Assembly (NCBI RefSeq): GCF_020379485.1
Contig: NC_063451.1
Coordinates: 25,960,630 to 26,024,629, forward strand
Direction of reading: 5' to 3'
Length of the DNA: 64,000 nucleotides
Origin: Brassica napus
Taxonomy: Eukaryota > Streptophyta > Magnoliopsida > Brassicales > Brassicaceae
A model generated the notes under the pieces. It did not search any database and was not told where the DNA came from. It saw nothing but the letters and a program-made list of their open reading frames with translations. A program made the translations under genes and the position numbers. How positions within the stretch are numbered: the first letter of the stretch is position 1; each line of letters begins with the position of its first letter. Shown here in pieces: positions 1-10,554 of this stretch.

Positions 1-333
1 TACCGTCCAATTTCATACGAAACATTAAAAAGGCCTAATATAAATATATTATGATGGACTTGGCTGCATTCTTCGTATGATCAACAACTACATAAATCAG
101 AATTTACATAGTTAAACGATGTACACATCCATCTAATGAGTTTTTTTTTAAATGGGGACTAGCTACAGATTGATACCTACAACAAAGATTGGGTATTTTT
201 TCTTTTTCAAATCCAGTTATAAATCTCATAGATCAATAAGTGTTCAGGCCAGTGACATGTTCAGAATATAACAGAGAGACTTTCAAATTCAATAGATATA
301 ATATAGGATTAAAGATTCCATTTGAGCATTTAC

Positions 334-393
334 CTTGAGCATTCCAGTACCATTGATGCACACAAGGGGTTGAATGTCCTCACTGTCAGCCAT
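334..393 (-). pseudogene. Actin first coding exon (isolated, diverged)
   Basis: The minus strand reads MADSEDIQPLVCINGTGMLK from an ATG at 391-393 and then meets a GT donor (GTAAATG) directly after the AAG codon. Plant actins start with nearly this peptide and have an intron at codon 20, so family and exon border both fit. Two changes stand out. The Asp of the conserved CDNGTG phosphate loop, which helps coordinate the nucleotide and cation, is Ile here, and the usual MVK is MLK. I see no second exon (AGFAGDD...) in the remaining 333 bases on this strand, although plant actin introns here are often only about 100 bp. It is either a pseudogene or captured exon, or an unusual actin whose body lies left of the window. 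Actin origin is near certain; pseudogene status is inferred. Confidence 0.72.
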
Positions 394-1124
394 TTTCTAC
401 TTTCTGCAAACAAACAATAAACATACACACCGATTTGACATATAAAAAAATTAAAAGCAATCAAATGATCTTTTTATCATATTATATGCTAACAAATCAA
501 TGAGAATATATATATCTCCATGTCAACAAGTAAATCAAATTTGTAAATAATAATAAATATGTTTTATATAATTTTCACGTTTTGATTGATTTTCTTGTAT
601 AAAACGTAATTAGAAAATAGACATTTGCAAATTAACATTTTCAAACAATAATACATTTGCTTAAAGAAATTTTTTTTGTGATTATTTATACAAAAACACT
701 AATATAGAAGATTTATAAATAAATATAATACATGAATGACCTAAATACAATAACAATGTTATGTAACCACATGTTATATAAAACAAATATGTAACATGGA
801 AAATGTATTTTATATCTATATTATTAAATATTTATAAATTCTATGAAAAAATAAAGCTAGTTGTACTTAAAACATGTGACATTTTACTTTTTCAACTACA
901 TGGAATAATTTTACAGACTCAAACAACTTCATAATGTTTTCAGGTTGTTTCAGGAGCTCCTAGCTATAAACTTTGAAGTTTGAATGGAAAGATTTGAAAT
1001 AGGATTGACAACTTCATAAATTATGGTCATGTTCCACTTATTCATGATTCAGACAATGGTTCCATTCTATTATAAAAATTTAGTTAAAAAATCTCTTATA
1101 ATATGGAGTTGACAACTTCATGAA
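394..1124. other. AT-rich intergenic stretch, no gene seen
   Basis: No convincing coding sequence, tRNA or transposon end is visible. A short direct repeat (ttgacaacttcat) occurs near 1003 and 1110, just 3' of the glycosyltransferase stop codon. The high-coordinate part should hold the 3' UTR of that gene. Confidence 0.5.
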
Positions 1125-2528
1125 TCATGTTCCCATATTGTTACAAAACTCATTGATTAGGTTTTTCAAATTCTTCCAAGAAGAGCCAACACCTTCCTCC
1201 AAAGCCTTCTTCGCCTTCTTGCCATATACTTCAACATTCCTCCTCAGCTCTTTCCCTTTCTCTCCCTCCATCAACTCCTTCACTTTCTCTGCAACCTCTC
1301 CTCTTCTCACAGCTCCATCACTCGCCGCCACCACTCTCTCCGCCACTCTCAGCTCTTCCACCACCAACATCGCATTCAAAGGTAGCTCGGCTGCTACAGG
1401 AAACGCCAAGATTGGAACCTCAGCGCAAATGCTCTCCATCAGAGAGTTCCACCCACAGTGGCTCAAGAACCCTCTTACACTCTCGTGCTCTAGTATCTTC
1501 CTTTGATCAACCCATTCATCTTTCACCACCATTCCTCTCTCTCCCACTCTCTCTTCAAACCCTTTTCCTATTTCGTTTCCTTTCACCACCCACAGAAAGT
1601 TCACCTTTGATTCTTCCAACCCTGACGCAATTTCCTCTACTTGTTCTCTCGAAATCTCGGCTTGTGACCCAAAAGCCACGTAGAGAACGTAGCATCCCTT
1701 GTCTCGCTTTTCATCAAGCCATTTCATCCAAACAGATTTCACCTTCTCTTCTCCCTCATCCTCCAAGCTGAAAGAAACAACAAGGTACGCATTGATAATC
1801 ATATTTTCTGCATTTTTCTTATTGATTAGTACTAGACTTATGAGCAAATCTCATCAATAACATTTTTTAGTTTTGTCACAAAAATAGCATTTAAAACAAA
1901 ATCAAAATAACATTTTTCTTTACATCATAAACCATATTTATATCCTCTAAATTGTACTAAACTTTTAAGTTTGAACTCTACTCACTAAACCTTAAACTCA
2001 AGTATATAAATATATATTAATTTTTACCCTTTTTGATAAATGGTAATTTTTTTTTTTTGTTAAATACTATTTTTGAACAAAAAAATGATTTAGTGAGATT
2101 GAAGAATATTACTGTGGACTTATTTACACAAAATCATAATTAATTAGCTTACGAGTTTTTTCCAAGACAAAGCGGTCCAAGTGCCCATGGCTTGAGCTCG
2201 CGTGTACGTTTATAGAAATCTATAAACACCGGTTCAAGATCATCGAACGTGTTGAATATGATACCTTGACTCTGACTCATAGACGCGCATTGATCAAGGA
2301 TAAGCTCGAATCCAGGATCCGTGGTGGGTTTTGTATCAAACATATCTTCAACAAAATCACATTTTCTAACCTTAATCCACGGAAACTCCGGTACAGCAAC
2401 AGCCTCCGTCTCGGACTTAACCTCAGATAAAAGCTTGTTTTTAAAAACACTGTCCAATATAGAGGGGGACATGCAGTTCATACCCAAGAAAACAAGCCGA
2501 GGAAACCCTAGCTTCCGAGCCGACTCTA

Positions 2529-2533
2529 GCGTC
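2529..2533. repeat. 5-bp target-site duplication (left) of the copia element
   Basis: GCGTC directly precedes the left LTR and recurs at 7250-7254 directly after the right LTR. A 5-bp duplication is typical of Ty1/copia integration. Confidence 0.9.
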
Positions 2534-2807
2534 TGTTGGAAGTAAGCTTGAAGTAACTTGAAGAGCAAGCAATCCTAATCTCATCTTGTTTTGATTATTT
2601 ATAAAGATTAGGAAATATCTTAATAATGTTAAGTCTATTAGGAAAAGGAAATTATAACCCTATATAAAAAGTTGCAGACTTGTTGCAAACTTTAGAGTAT
2701 TGGTGGTGATTGTATTGGGTTCTTGAGTTTTGAGTGATTTTCTCAAGAGATTAATAAGAGAGCAAGTTCTTATTAAACCTATTCTACAATCAGTTTGTGA
2801 AACTATA
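2534..2807 (+). repeat. Left LTR of copia element
   Basis: It matches 6976-7249 end to end at equal length. A TATA-like motif (tatataaaaag, near 2662) lies in the middle as expected for the LTR promoter. It starts TGTTGGAAG and ends AACTATA. Confidence 0.93.
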
Positions 2808-2851
2808 TTTGGTACCAGAGCTTCTAGGGACGAACTAACGATACAACAAAC

Positions 2852-5800
2852 ATGGGAGACATTGTTGTGTCAAAGACAAAGGAAGGAGGAGGATCTTCTA
2901 CGATAAGTTGTCCGGTCCTTACCGAAACAAACTATGCGGTGTGGACGATAAGGATCAGATTAGTGTTGAAGATAAACAAAGTTTGGGATCTAGTGGAGAA
3001 TGAATCAGATGATAGTGAAAAGAATGACCTAGCCACAGCCCTAATATTTCAGGCACTACCCGAGACGCTCATATTACAATTGGGAAACTTGGAGACGGCA
3101 AAGGGGGTTTGGGACGCGATCAAAGAACGATACTTAGGAGCTGATCTAGTTCGAGAAGCAAGATTGCAAACACTAGCATCTGATCTTGAAAGATTGAAGA
3201 TGAAAGACAAAGACACCATTGATGATATTGCTGGGAAATTGACCGAATTGTCATCAAAAGCAACCGCTTTAGGAGAACCTATTGAGGAACATAAGCTTAT
3301 AAAGAAATTTATGTCTTGCCTCCCACGCAAGAAGTACATTCAACTCGTTGCAACAGTTGAGCAGTTTGTCGATCTCAAGACCGCAAAGTTTGAGAATATC
3401 GTTGGAAGATTTAAAGCCTATGAGGAGAGAGTTAAAGACGAAGATGAAGAAGAAACTCAGAGCAAGCTCATGTATGCAAGCAACGAAACTCAACCTCAAT
3501 CTCAACACACACACTCTACCTCAAACACCAACAACCGTGATCATAATAGTAACTTCAGAGGTCGTGGTCGAGGAAACCGGTCTTACAATAGAGGAAGAGG
3601 CAGAGGAAGATATAATGACAGATACCAAGATCGTTACCAAGATAACTTTGACATGTCCAAGATTATGTGTTTCCGTTGTGATAAGATGGGGCACTTTGCT
3701 TCAGTGTGTCCTGATCGTCTCTTAAAGCTACAAGAGGCGACTGAAACAAAAGACAATGATACTACGGAAGCAGAGGAACTGATGGTTCATGAGGTAGTAT
3801 ACTTTAATGAAAAGAACGTTAATCCACTGATATTTGAGACAAGTAAAGACAATGATAAGGTATGGTATCTAGACAATGGGGCGAGCAATCACATGACCGG
3901 TGATAGGAGGTATTTTAAGAGCTTAGACGAGACCATCACTGGCAAGGTCAGATTCGGAGACGATTCTCGTATTGACATCAAGGGTAAAGGACCAATATTG
4001 TTCTACACAAGAGATGGGAGCAAGAATATATTAGCTGATGTCTACTATATACCAGACTTAAAGAGTAATATAATAAGTCTTGGGCAGGCTACGGAGTGTG
4101 GATGTGATATACGGATGAAGGATGACTATCTCACTTTGAGAGATCGCGACGGGAAACTCTTCGCTGAAGCCAAACGGTCGAGAAACCGTCTCTACAAAGT
4201 CAATATCGAGAGAGATGATCGATGTTTAGTGGCATCGGCTAGTAATGAATCAACAACATGGCATGCACGGTTGGGTCATTTAGGAAGAGAAGCAATCAGG
4301 TCAATGGCAAGCAAGGAACTCGTATACGGCTTACCAAAAACAGTAAGTGATAAAGAAACATGTTCTTCTTGCATACTTGGAAAGCAAGCAAGGCACGCAT
4401 TCCCAAAATCAACTTCATTCAGAGCTGATACAGTACTTAAACTCATACATGGTGATCTTTGCGGACCCATTACGCCATCAACGTCATCGCAAAAGAGATA
4501 CATCTTTGTTCTGATCGATGATCACAGTAGATATATGTGGACGGTGCTCTTAAGAGATAAAGGGGAAGCATTCGACAAGTTTAAAAAATTCAAAGCCATT
4601 GTTGAGAAAGAGAGCGAAGCTACAATAAAGACACTTAGGACAGACCGAGGTGGTGAATTCACGTCCAATGAGTTTAACTCATATTGTGAAGAACACGGAA
4701 TACTGAGGCATCTAACGGCGCCGTACACTCCTCAACATAACGGGGTGGTAGAAAGGAGAAATCGAACGCTTCTCAACATGACAAGAAGTATCTTGAGGCA
4801 TATGGAACTGCCAAACTATCTTTGGGGTGAAGCGGTTCGACATGCTACATACATTATAAACAGAGCAGCAAGCCGTGTCATCAACGCCAAGACACCATAC
4901 GAACTGTTCAAAGGCAAGAAGCCATACATTGGTCATCTACGTATATTCGGCTGCATTGGATTCACAAAAGTGGAATCACAACATCTAAAGAAGCTTGATA
5001 ACAGGTCGAAAATGCTTGTACATCTCGGGATTGAACCAGGATCCAAAGCTTATAGACTCTTTGATCCAACAAGTAAAAGAGTAATGGTCAGTAGGGATGT
5101 AATATTTGATGAAAGCAAACGCTGGGATTGGACGACAAGCAACAAAGAAGACACAAGCGGATCTTTTCAAGTTAATATCAGTCAATACGGCAATCATGGC
5201 ATTGATGATAGCATCACAACGCCTAGTCAAGAAGAAACCGCAGCTACACATGAACCAAACACGATAATGGAGGATGAAGAAGACGAAGAGGATAATGGTG
5301 ATGACGAGGATGATGCTGAGCCCGTGTTGAGACGTTCTCAGAGAGAAAGAAAACAACCTAGTTACTTGGATGAACATCTTGTTGGCTGAGCTTGAAGGAG
5401 AAAGACTGTTATTAAGTGTAAACGATGAACCATGGAGCTACCAAGAAGCAATAGAGAAGGAAGAGTGGAGAGATGCTTGCCAAGACGAGATTAAATCAAT
5501 AGAAAAAAACAGAACATGGGACTTGGTAGAACTTCCGGCTGGAGCAAAAGCAATAGGACTCAAATGGATCTTTAAGATTAAGCGCAACTCTGATGGAAGT
5601 ATAAATAAGTTCAAAGCAAGATTGGTAGCAAAGGGTTACATACAACGACACGGTATTGATTTTGATGAAGTGTTTGCACCGGTGGCTCGCATAGAAACTG
5701 TCCGTTTTCTTCTAGCTTTGGCGGCAGCAAAGGGGTGGCAAGTGCACCATTTAGACGTCAAAACCGCATTCTTACATGGAGACCTTAAAGAAGAAGTATA

Positions 5801-6998
5801 TGTCTCTCAGCCAGAAGGATTCGAAGTCGCTGGTCAAAAGAATAAAGTTTATAAACTACGAAAGGCTCTCTATGGTCTACGCCAAGCTCCGAGAGCGTGG
5901 AATGAAAAGTTAAACAAGGTACTAAGTGAACTAAGGTTCGAAAGATGCTCCAAGGAACCAGCATTGTATCGACGAGTTGATAAAGAACATCTGCTACTTG
6001 TGGCTGTTTACGTTGACGATCTTTTGGTAACCGGTTCAAGTCTAGAGATAATCAATGAGTTCAAGAAAGGAATGGCCACAAAATTCCAAATGAGCGATTT
6101 AGGCAAGTTGACATACTATTTAGGAATTGAGGTTGATCAACACAGCGAAGGGATTACATTGAGACAGGAGAGATATGCAAAGAAAATCTTAGAGGAAGCC
6201 GGAATGCAAGCTTGCAATGCAGTTCATGTTCCGTTCGATCCAAGTTTAAAACTGTCTAAGGCTCACGAGGAAACCAGTGTCGATGAGAAGGACTATAGAC
6301 GAACCATCGGCTGTCTTAGATACCTTCTCCACACGCGGCCTGATCTCTCCTTTGCAGTTGGTGTCATGAGTAGATTTATGCAGGCTCCAAAGACTTCACA
6401 TGCTGCGGCTATAAAACAGATTCTACGGTACTTGAAAGGATCACTTAGCTACGGCTTAACATTTAAACGTGCAGCAGAAGTAAGGCTAATTGGCTATAGC
6501 GATGCAAGCCATAACGTGGATGAGGATGATGGACGCAGCACAACGGGACATGTGTTCTATCTCTTAAACTCGCCCATAACATGGAGTTCGCAGAAACAAG
6601 AAACAGTTGCTCTCTCGTCTTGTGAAGCAGAGTTTATGGCGGCAACTGAAGCAGCAAAGTAAGCTATTTGGCTCCAGTACTTGCTTGGTGAAGTCGTAGG
6701 GAAGAAGAGTGAGAAAGTAGTACTACTTATTGACAGTAAATCTGCGATCGCATTGACAAAAAATCCAGTTTTCCATGGACGAAGCAAGCATATACATCGA
6801 CGATACCACTTCATTCGTGAATGTGTTGACAACAATCAGATTGAGGTGCAACACGTACCAGGGAATGAACAAAGAGCAGACATCTTGACTAAAGGACTTG
6901 GAAGAATTCGGTACAAAGAAATGAGGAGCATGATTGGAGTTGAAAACTTGGAGACTTCAAGCTTAATAGGGAGAATGTTGGAAGTAAGCTTGAAGTAA
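2852..6998 (+). pseudogene. Copia gag-pol polyprotein, one frameshift and one stop
   Basis: The first open frame (2852-5389, 845 codons) holds a UBN2/gag region, a CCHC zinc knuckle starting at C273 (CFRCDKMGHFASVC) and a protease core (WYLDNGASNHM). The integrase follows, with an HHCC finger (HARLGHLG ... CSSCILGK) and acidic residues in HGDLCG, TDRGGEF and VVERRNRT. The reverse transcriptase (YVDDLL motif) and RNase H lie in a second frame, 5370-6662, so a frame change occurs near 5370-5389. A TAA at 6660-6662 then breaks the RNase H region, which continues in the same frame to 6998 (DSKSAIALTKN, HVPGNEQRADILTKGL). Related elements usually encode one continuous polyprotein, so both breaks look like decay rather than programmed recoding. 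It is probably not autonomous. This describes a damaged mobile element only. Confidence 0.93.
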
Positions 6999-7249
6999 CT
7001 TGAAGAGCAAGCAATCTTAATCTCATCTTGTTTTGATTATTTATAAAGATTAGGAAATATCTTAATAATGTTAAGTCTATTAGGAAAAAGAAATTATAAC
7101 CCTATATAAAAAGTTGCAGACTTGTTGCAACCTTTAGAGTATCGGTCGTGATTGTATTGGGTTCTTGAGTTTTGAGTGATTTTCTCAAGAGATTAATAAG
7201 AGAGCAATTTCTTATTAAACCTATTCTACAATCAGTTTGTGAAACTATA
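6976..7249 (+). repeat. Right LTR of copia element
   Basis: It pairs with 2534-2807 at identical length. By eye about six substitutions separate them, including two in the segment tatcggtcgtg (right) versus tattggtggtg (left). Confidence 0.93.
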
Positions 7250-7658
7250 GCGTCCACCACAAGAAACCGTCAGAGACCATGAAACTGACGCGTGGAAGTG
7301 ACGTGAGCTCTCGCTCGAAGTCGGGCTGCATTGACTTGGTGGCTCTCGTGAAAGGGACGTAGAGGGAGGAGATGGCCGGAAGTTTGTCGGTGCACTCCAC
7401 GCCGGGTGGGATCTCCGGGACGTTCTTGGGGAAAGGGAGGGTGATGATGATGGCTTTGGTGTCGGAGAGTGAGTCGGCGACGAAAGGACGGTTTAAGGGA
7501 GTGGTGAAGACGGTGACGGAGATGTCTTTGGTGAATGAGTGGGAGAGGAGGAGACGGGCTAGTTGGAGCATAGGTATCATGTGCCCTTTGGACATGTATG
7601 GGAACAAAACGACGTGAACTTTTTTTTCTAACTCCATTGAGAAATGAGATCTATGCAA

Positions 7659-8114
7659 AGATCTCTATGTTTCTTATATTGTATATCAATGTACTAACAA
7701 AGACTTCAAGTCCATTGAGATCTCAGATCTGTGCATAGGCTTCCCACCTGTTTCTCGTATCTGTCTCTATGTATAATTAATAAAGACTTAAATGTCTTTT
7801 GAGACGTGTGCCTCGTGGCTAGTGGGCTAGTGGGAAGGATTCTCTCTCCGTGACCAAAAATTGAAGAAACATTTCATTTAGCAAGCTGCGAATAACTAAT
7901 TACTGATATTAACAAAGTAGCAGTTTGACAAAACGTTTGTTTGTTGTCTTTGACACCTTACTTGCTACACACGATTCGCTGAGCTTTCTGAATCAGACTG
8001 TTTCATCAACTCTTTGCACTTGTCCAGCAAAAGCCTCATCACTATATAGTCTATACTCAGTTGTGGTTAAATTTTTTGAATTAATTTGTCGCTGAGAATA
8101 TGAATAAGCTATGA
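7659..8114. other. Upstream region of the split UGT90A gene
   Basis: Non-coding sequence between the UGT start codon and the 3' end of a LINE fragment, presumably holding the UGT 5' UTR and promoter on the minus strand. A near-repeat (ccattgagatctcagatct, 7713-7731, against ccattgagaaatgagatct, 7634-7652) lies close to the start. No other gene is visible. Confidence 0.4.
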
Positions 8115-9135
8115 TTTTTTTTTGAATGAATGTAAACTTTTATTCAATCAAAACATATTTACATCAAGTGCTTCTATTGCTTCTATTGTTCATTTGAAAT
8201 CATAAACAAATTTGAAAACAGAGCTTCAGTTCCCTTTAACCAATTATGGCTGAGTTGAGTCTTGTAATCTTGTGCCAAACCAAACGCACAGATTTTCTTC
8301 AAGATATTTTTCCCCTTCCCCTTAAGTAATAGTAGTTTCAGTCGGATTGTTCTATCAACACATTTGATCATAACCTTTTCATCTTTTGGCTGCTCACCAT
8401 GTCTACGCCCATTGCGCTCTCGCCATGCTATGGACTAGAGCTTGGAAAGTATACCGGATAAGAAATGTCTCTGTAGTTGTGTAACCGGAATTAGTTATCG
8501 TCTCTAGGATCTCATTCCAGTCCAGAGTGAAAGCTTCTTTCATGATACCTCCAACTAGAACTTTCTATCTACAACTAAAGAACATATGCTGGCAAGTCTC
8601 CTGACTTTCTTGACACAGCACACACAATGTGTTTATTGTAGGATTCCATAATTGCATCCTATCACAGGTTTGCAGTATGTTTCGTATGGCCACCCATACA
8701 AGAAACGAGAAAACTTAGGAGTAGATTGAGCAAACCACACCCCTTTGCTCCATATGCATTCTGGTCGCGACTAACGCAAATGCAACCATGTCTTCTTAGT
8801 AGAAAATTGAGTAGTAAATCTTTCTGATGTTTGCCTCCGAAGCGGTATATCATCCTCTTGACTACTTATAGCTCTTAGCTTATCGATTTCATCTTCAATC
8901 TCATTGAAAATTCTCAATCTATGCCTTCTTCTGCGATGACTAGCCAATACATCCACTACTAATGCATTATCCATGATCCCTAGATCAATTGTACCTCTAT
9001 CTCCAAACAGACCCTTAAGACATCCCAAATGGGACCAAGAATCATACCAAAAGGACGTGTGTTTACCATTATTTACTTCCATCTTTATGTAAGTCTTGGC
9101 AAGGTCTCTAAGCTTCAGGATTTTTCTCCACATCC
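8115..9135 (-). mobile_element. LINE (non-LTR retrotransposon) 3' fragment
   Basis: The minus strand encodes the C-terminal part of a plant L1-type ORF2. At 9133-8771 it reads WRKILKLRDLAKTYIKMEVNNGK, with the typical SFWYDSWS and IDLGI motifs. After a frameshift there are pieces of the zf-RVT domain between about 8800 and 8540 (TPKFS..., CDRMQLWNPTINTLCVLCQ). The fragment ends in a short A run (T at 8115-8123 on +) after cattcattc. Reverse transcriptase and endonuclease are missing, so this is a 5'-truncated, frameshifted copy. I could not find a convincing target duplication. Confidence 0.82.
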
Positions 9136-9786
9136 AGGAGCAATTATGATGATATTATGCTGATATTATGATGATATTCATCAGAACATGAGTGCTACTT
9201 CAAAGATCTAAAGATTGATTGAGGAAAATGCATAGTAAACCTAGCTGATGACTCTTATTGTGAGGAAGTTGATTCTATAGAATGGCATAGAACCTGGTGA
9301 TAATACTATTACTTTGGCGTTCACTTCTATCAGTGATTGTAAGCAAGAAACAAAGAGAAAAGCAGCTTTACTTGTCTTTGTATCAAAGTGGTTGTTGTTA
9401 TTAGCACTCTGCTAATGACCAACGACAGTGTTATGCTGCAGATACTTTACTGTGGAGACGCTGATGAAAAAAAGTTTACTGGAAGAGGAAGTAACTAGAA
9501 ATCTGGTTAGTGCAAAGTTGTAGTTTTTTTTTTTTTTGGTATAATACAAAGTTCTAGTGATTAAATTAATTTTCTTTACCTATGCAGCAGGTCAGGTAGA
9601 TAACGTTCTCTCAGCACTCTATTACAAGAAAGTTATTGTTTCAAAATTATTTATATAGACATCCCAAGTAAAACCACAAAGAGCAAAGATTCACTATATC
9701 ATGTCATGTTCATTAAGACTTAAGAGAACTGTCGATGCAAACTATCTGCCCTTGGAACAGCACGGAAAAAAAATGCTAGTGATTTT

Positions 9787-9838
9787 AAAATGTTCGTTTC
9801 TTTTTTTTTTTTTTTGATCAAAAAATGTTCGTTTCTTT
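9787..9838 (-). repeat. Micro-insertion: ttgatc plus poly(A), 17-bp direct repeats
   Basis: aaaatgttcgtttcttt occurs at 9787-9803 and again at 9822-9838. The 18 bases between read, on the minus strand, ttgatc followed by a run of A. This looks like a target-primed reverse-transcription product reduced to almost only its tail. Confidence 0.65.
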
Positions 9839-10374
9839 ATCTGCACCTTGTTCTGTATTGATGTGAACACCCTTCAGTTCTGTCTTATAATACTAAATCT
9901 TTGACCTTCGAAGTCTTCTGAAAGTAAGGCTGGTCAAGTAAACAAAAACATAACAAGTATTGGAAGAGGAAAGATCTTGCCCTAGTTCCTTTGCAATAAA
10001 ATTGCAAACCAATTATGGATATCTCTTCGACTTGAAATTGATATTCATTTTTAATCGTTGCTGCTTCCAGCTGAGTAGAAAGCTCTGACATTCTATCCTT
10101 TGCTCTGTTATACTGTTTCCTGATATTCTATTTTCTCTTCTAAAGTGCTGATTTTCTCTGCATAAGTACGAAAAGTTATAAATCACTGTCTTCATAAGGT
10201 GAAGTATACAAAATTTCAGTCACTCGCCAAGTAAATTAAGATGGCATGTATCAAATGCAAAGCGTCTTTATGAAGAAAAGAAAGCCGGAGAAGGTAACAT
10301 GCATAATTCACACTTCTACATGAACCATACACACTTCTATTGAGACGGCAATTGGAAGCTACATACAGTTAAAT

Positions 10375-10381
10375 AAAAAAA
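10375..10381 (-). terminator. Pol III T-run terminator of the tRNA-Pro gene
   Basis: Seven consecutive T on the minus strand immediately after the tRNA 3' end. Confidence 0.7.
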
Positions 10382-10453
10382 GGGGCATTCCGACAATTGA
10401 ACTCAGGACCTCTCGCACCCTAAACGAGAATCATACCACTAGACCAAATGCCC
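10382..10453 (-). tRNA. tRNA-Pro (anticodon AGG), possibly degenerate
   Basis: A 72-nt cloverleaf can be drawn on the minus strand. The acceptor GGGCATT pairs fully with AATGCCC. The D-arm region is TGGTCTAGTGGTA. The anticodon loop TTAGGGT gives AGG (Pro), on a stem with one T.G pair. Seven T residues follow the 3' end (A at 10375-10381 on +), a good Pol III terminator. The T arm is unusual: the stem CTGAG/GTCGG has a G-G mismatch at the normally invariant 53:61 pair, which also alters box B. It may be an active but diverged gene or a recent pseudogene. Identity as proline tRNA is firm; activity is uncertain. Confidence 0.82.
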
Positions 10454-10554
10454 ACTGATGTTCATATTAACGCTACATCTGTAAAGATCATAAAAATTAA
10501 ATAAACACTTAAGTCAAGTTTGACCAAGATAGCTCTTTCATTCGGTCTTTATTA

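Larger units (their letters stand above)
2534..7249 (+). mobile_element. Ty1/copia LTR retrotransposon, full length, damaged
   Basis: The element is 4716 bp long with two 274-bp LTRs (2534-2807 and 6976-7249) and GCGTC duplications on both sides. A primer-binding site close to TGGTATCAGAGC (initiator tRNA-Met type), here tggtaccagagc at about 2810-2821, follows the left LTR. A purine-rich stretch (aatagggagaa) precedes the right LTR. The gag-pol order (gag, protease, integrase, reverse transcriptase, RNase H) is that of copia. By eye the LTRs differ at about 6 of 274 positions (about 2 percent), so the insertion is fairly young but not recent. The LTRs begin TG and end TA rather than CA. It lies antisense inside UGT90A exon 1. 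Confidence 0.95.
1125..7637 (-). pseudogene. UGT90A-type UDP-glycosyltransferase gene split by a copia insertion
   Basis: A family-1 glycosyltransferase, which moves sugar from a UDP-sugar to small molecules in the cytosol. Reading right to left, exon 1a (7255-7637) starts at MELEKKVHVVLFPY, an N-terminal acceptor domain with the catalytic-type His in SKGHMIP, and runs to DGFLWWT. The copia element interrupts there. Exon 1b (2153-2533) resumes at ESARKLGFP, and a GTAAGC donor follows GKNS. Exon 2 (1125-1767, acceptor TTTCAG) carries the PSPG sugar-donor box from WVDQRKILEH through HCGWNSLMES, with AAEL where most relatives have AEQ. Without the element and one copy of its 5-bp duplication, the frame stays open for 468 codons with no other stop, so the gene was probably coding when hit. 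The sequence closely resembles Arabidopsis UGT90A1 from memory. An ATG seven codons upstream (7656-7658) is less likely, because relatives start at MELEK. The insertion should abolish function unless the element is spliced out. Confidence 0.9.
9136..10381. other. Non-coding stretch with two micro-insertions
   Basis: No gene is recognised. It contains two poly(T) tracts, at about 9524-9537 and 9801-9815. Each is flanked by short direct repeats and is described with the micro-insertions among the findings. Confidence 0.4.

Noticed and set aside
5370..5389. Programmed frameshift in the copia element.
   Set aside because: Related plant copia elements usually have one frame, a separate nonsense codon is also present, and no slippery heptamer with clear structure was seen. 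Decay is simpler.
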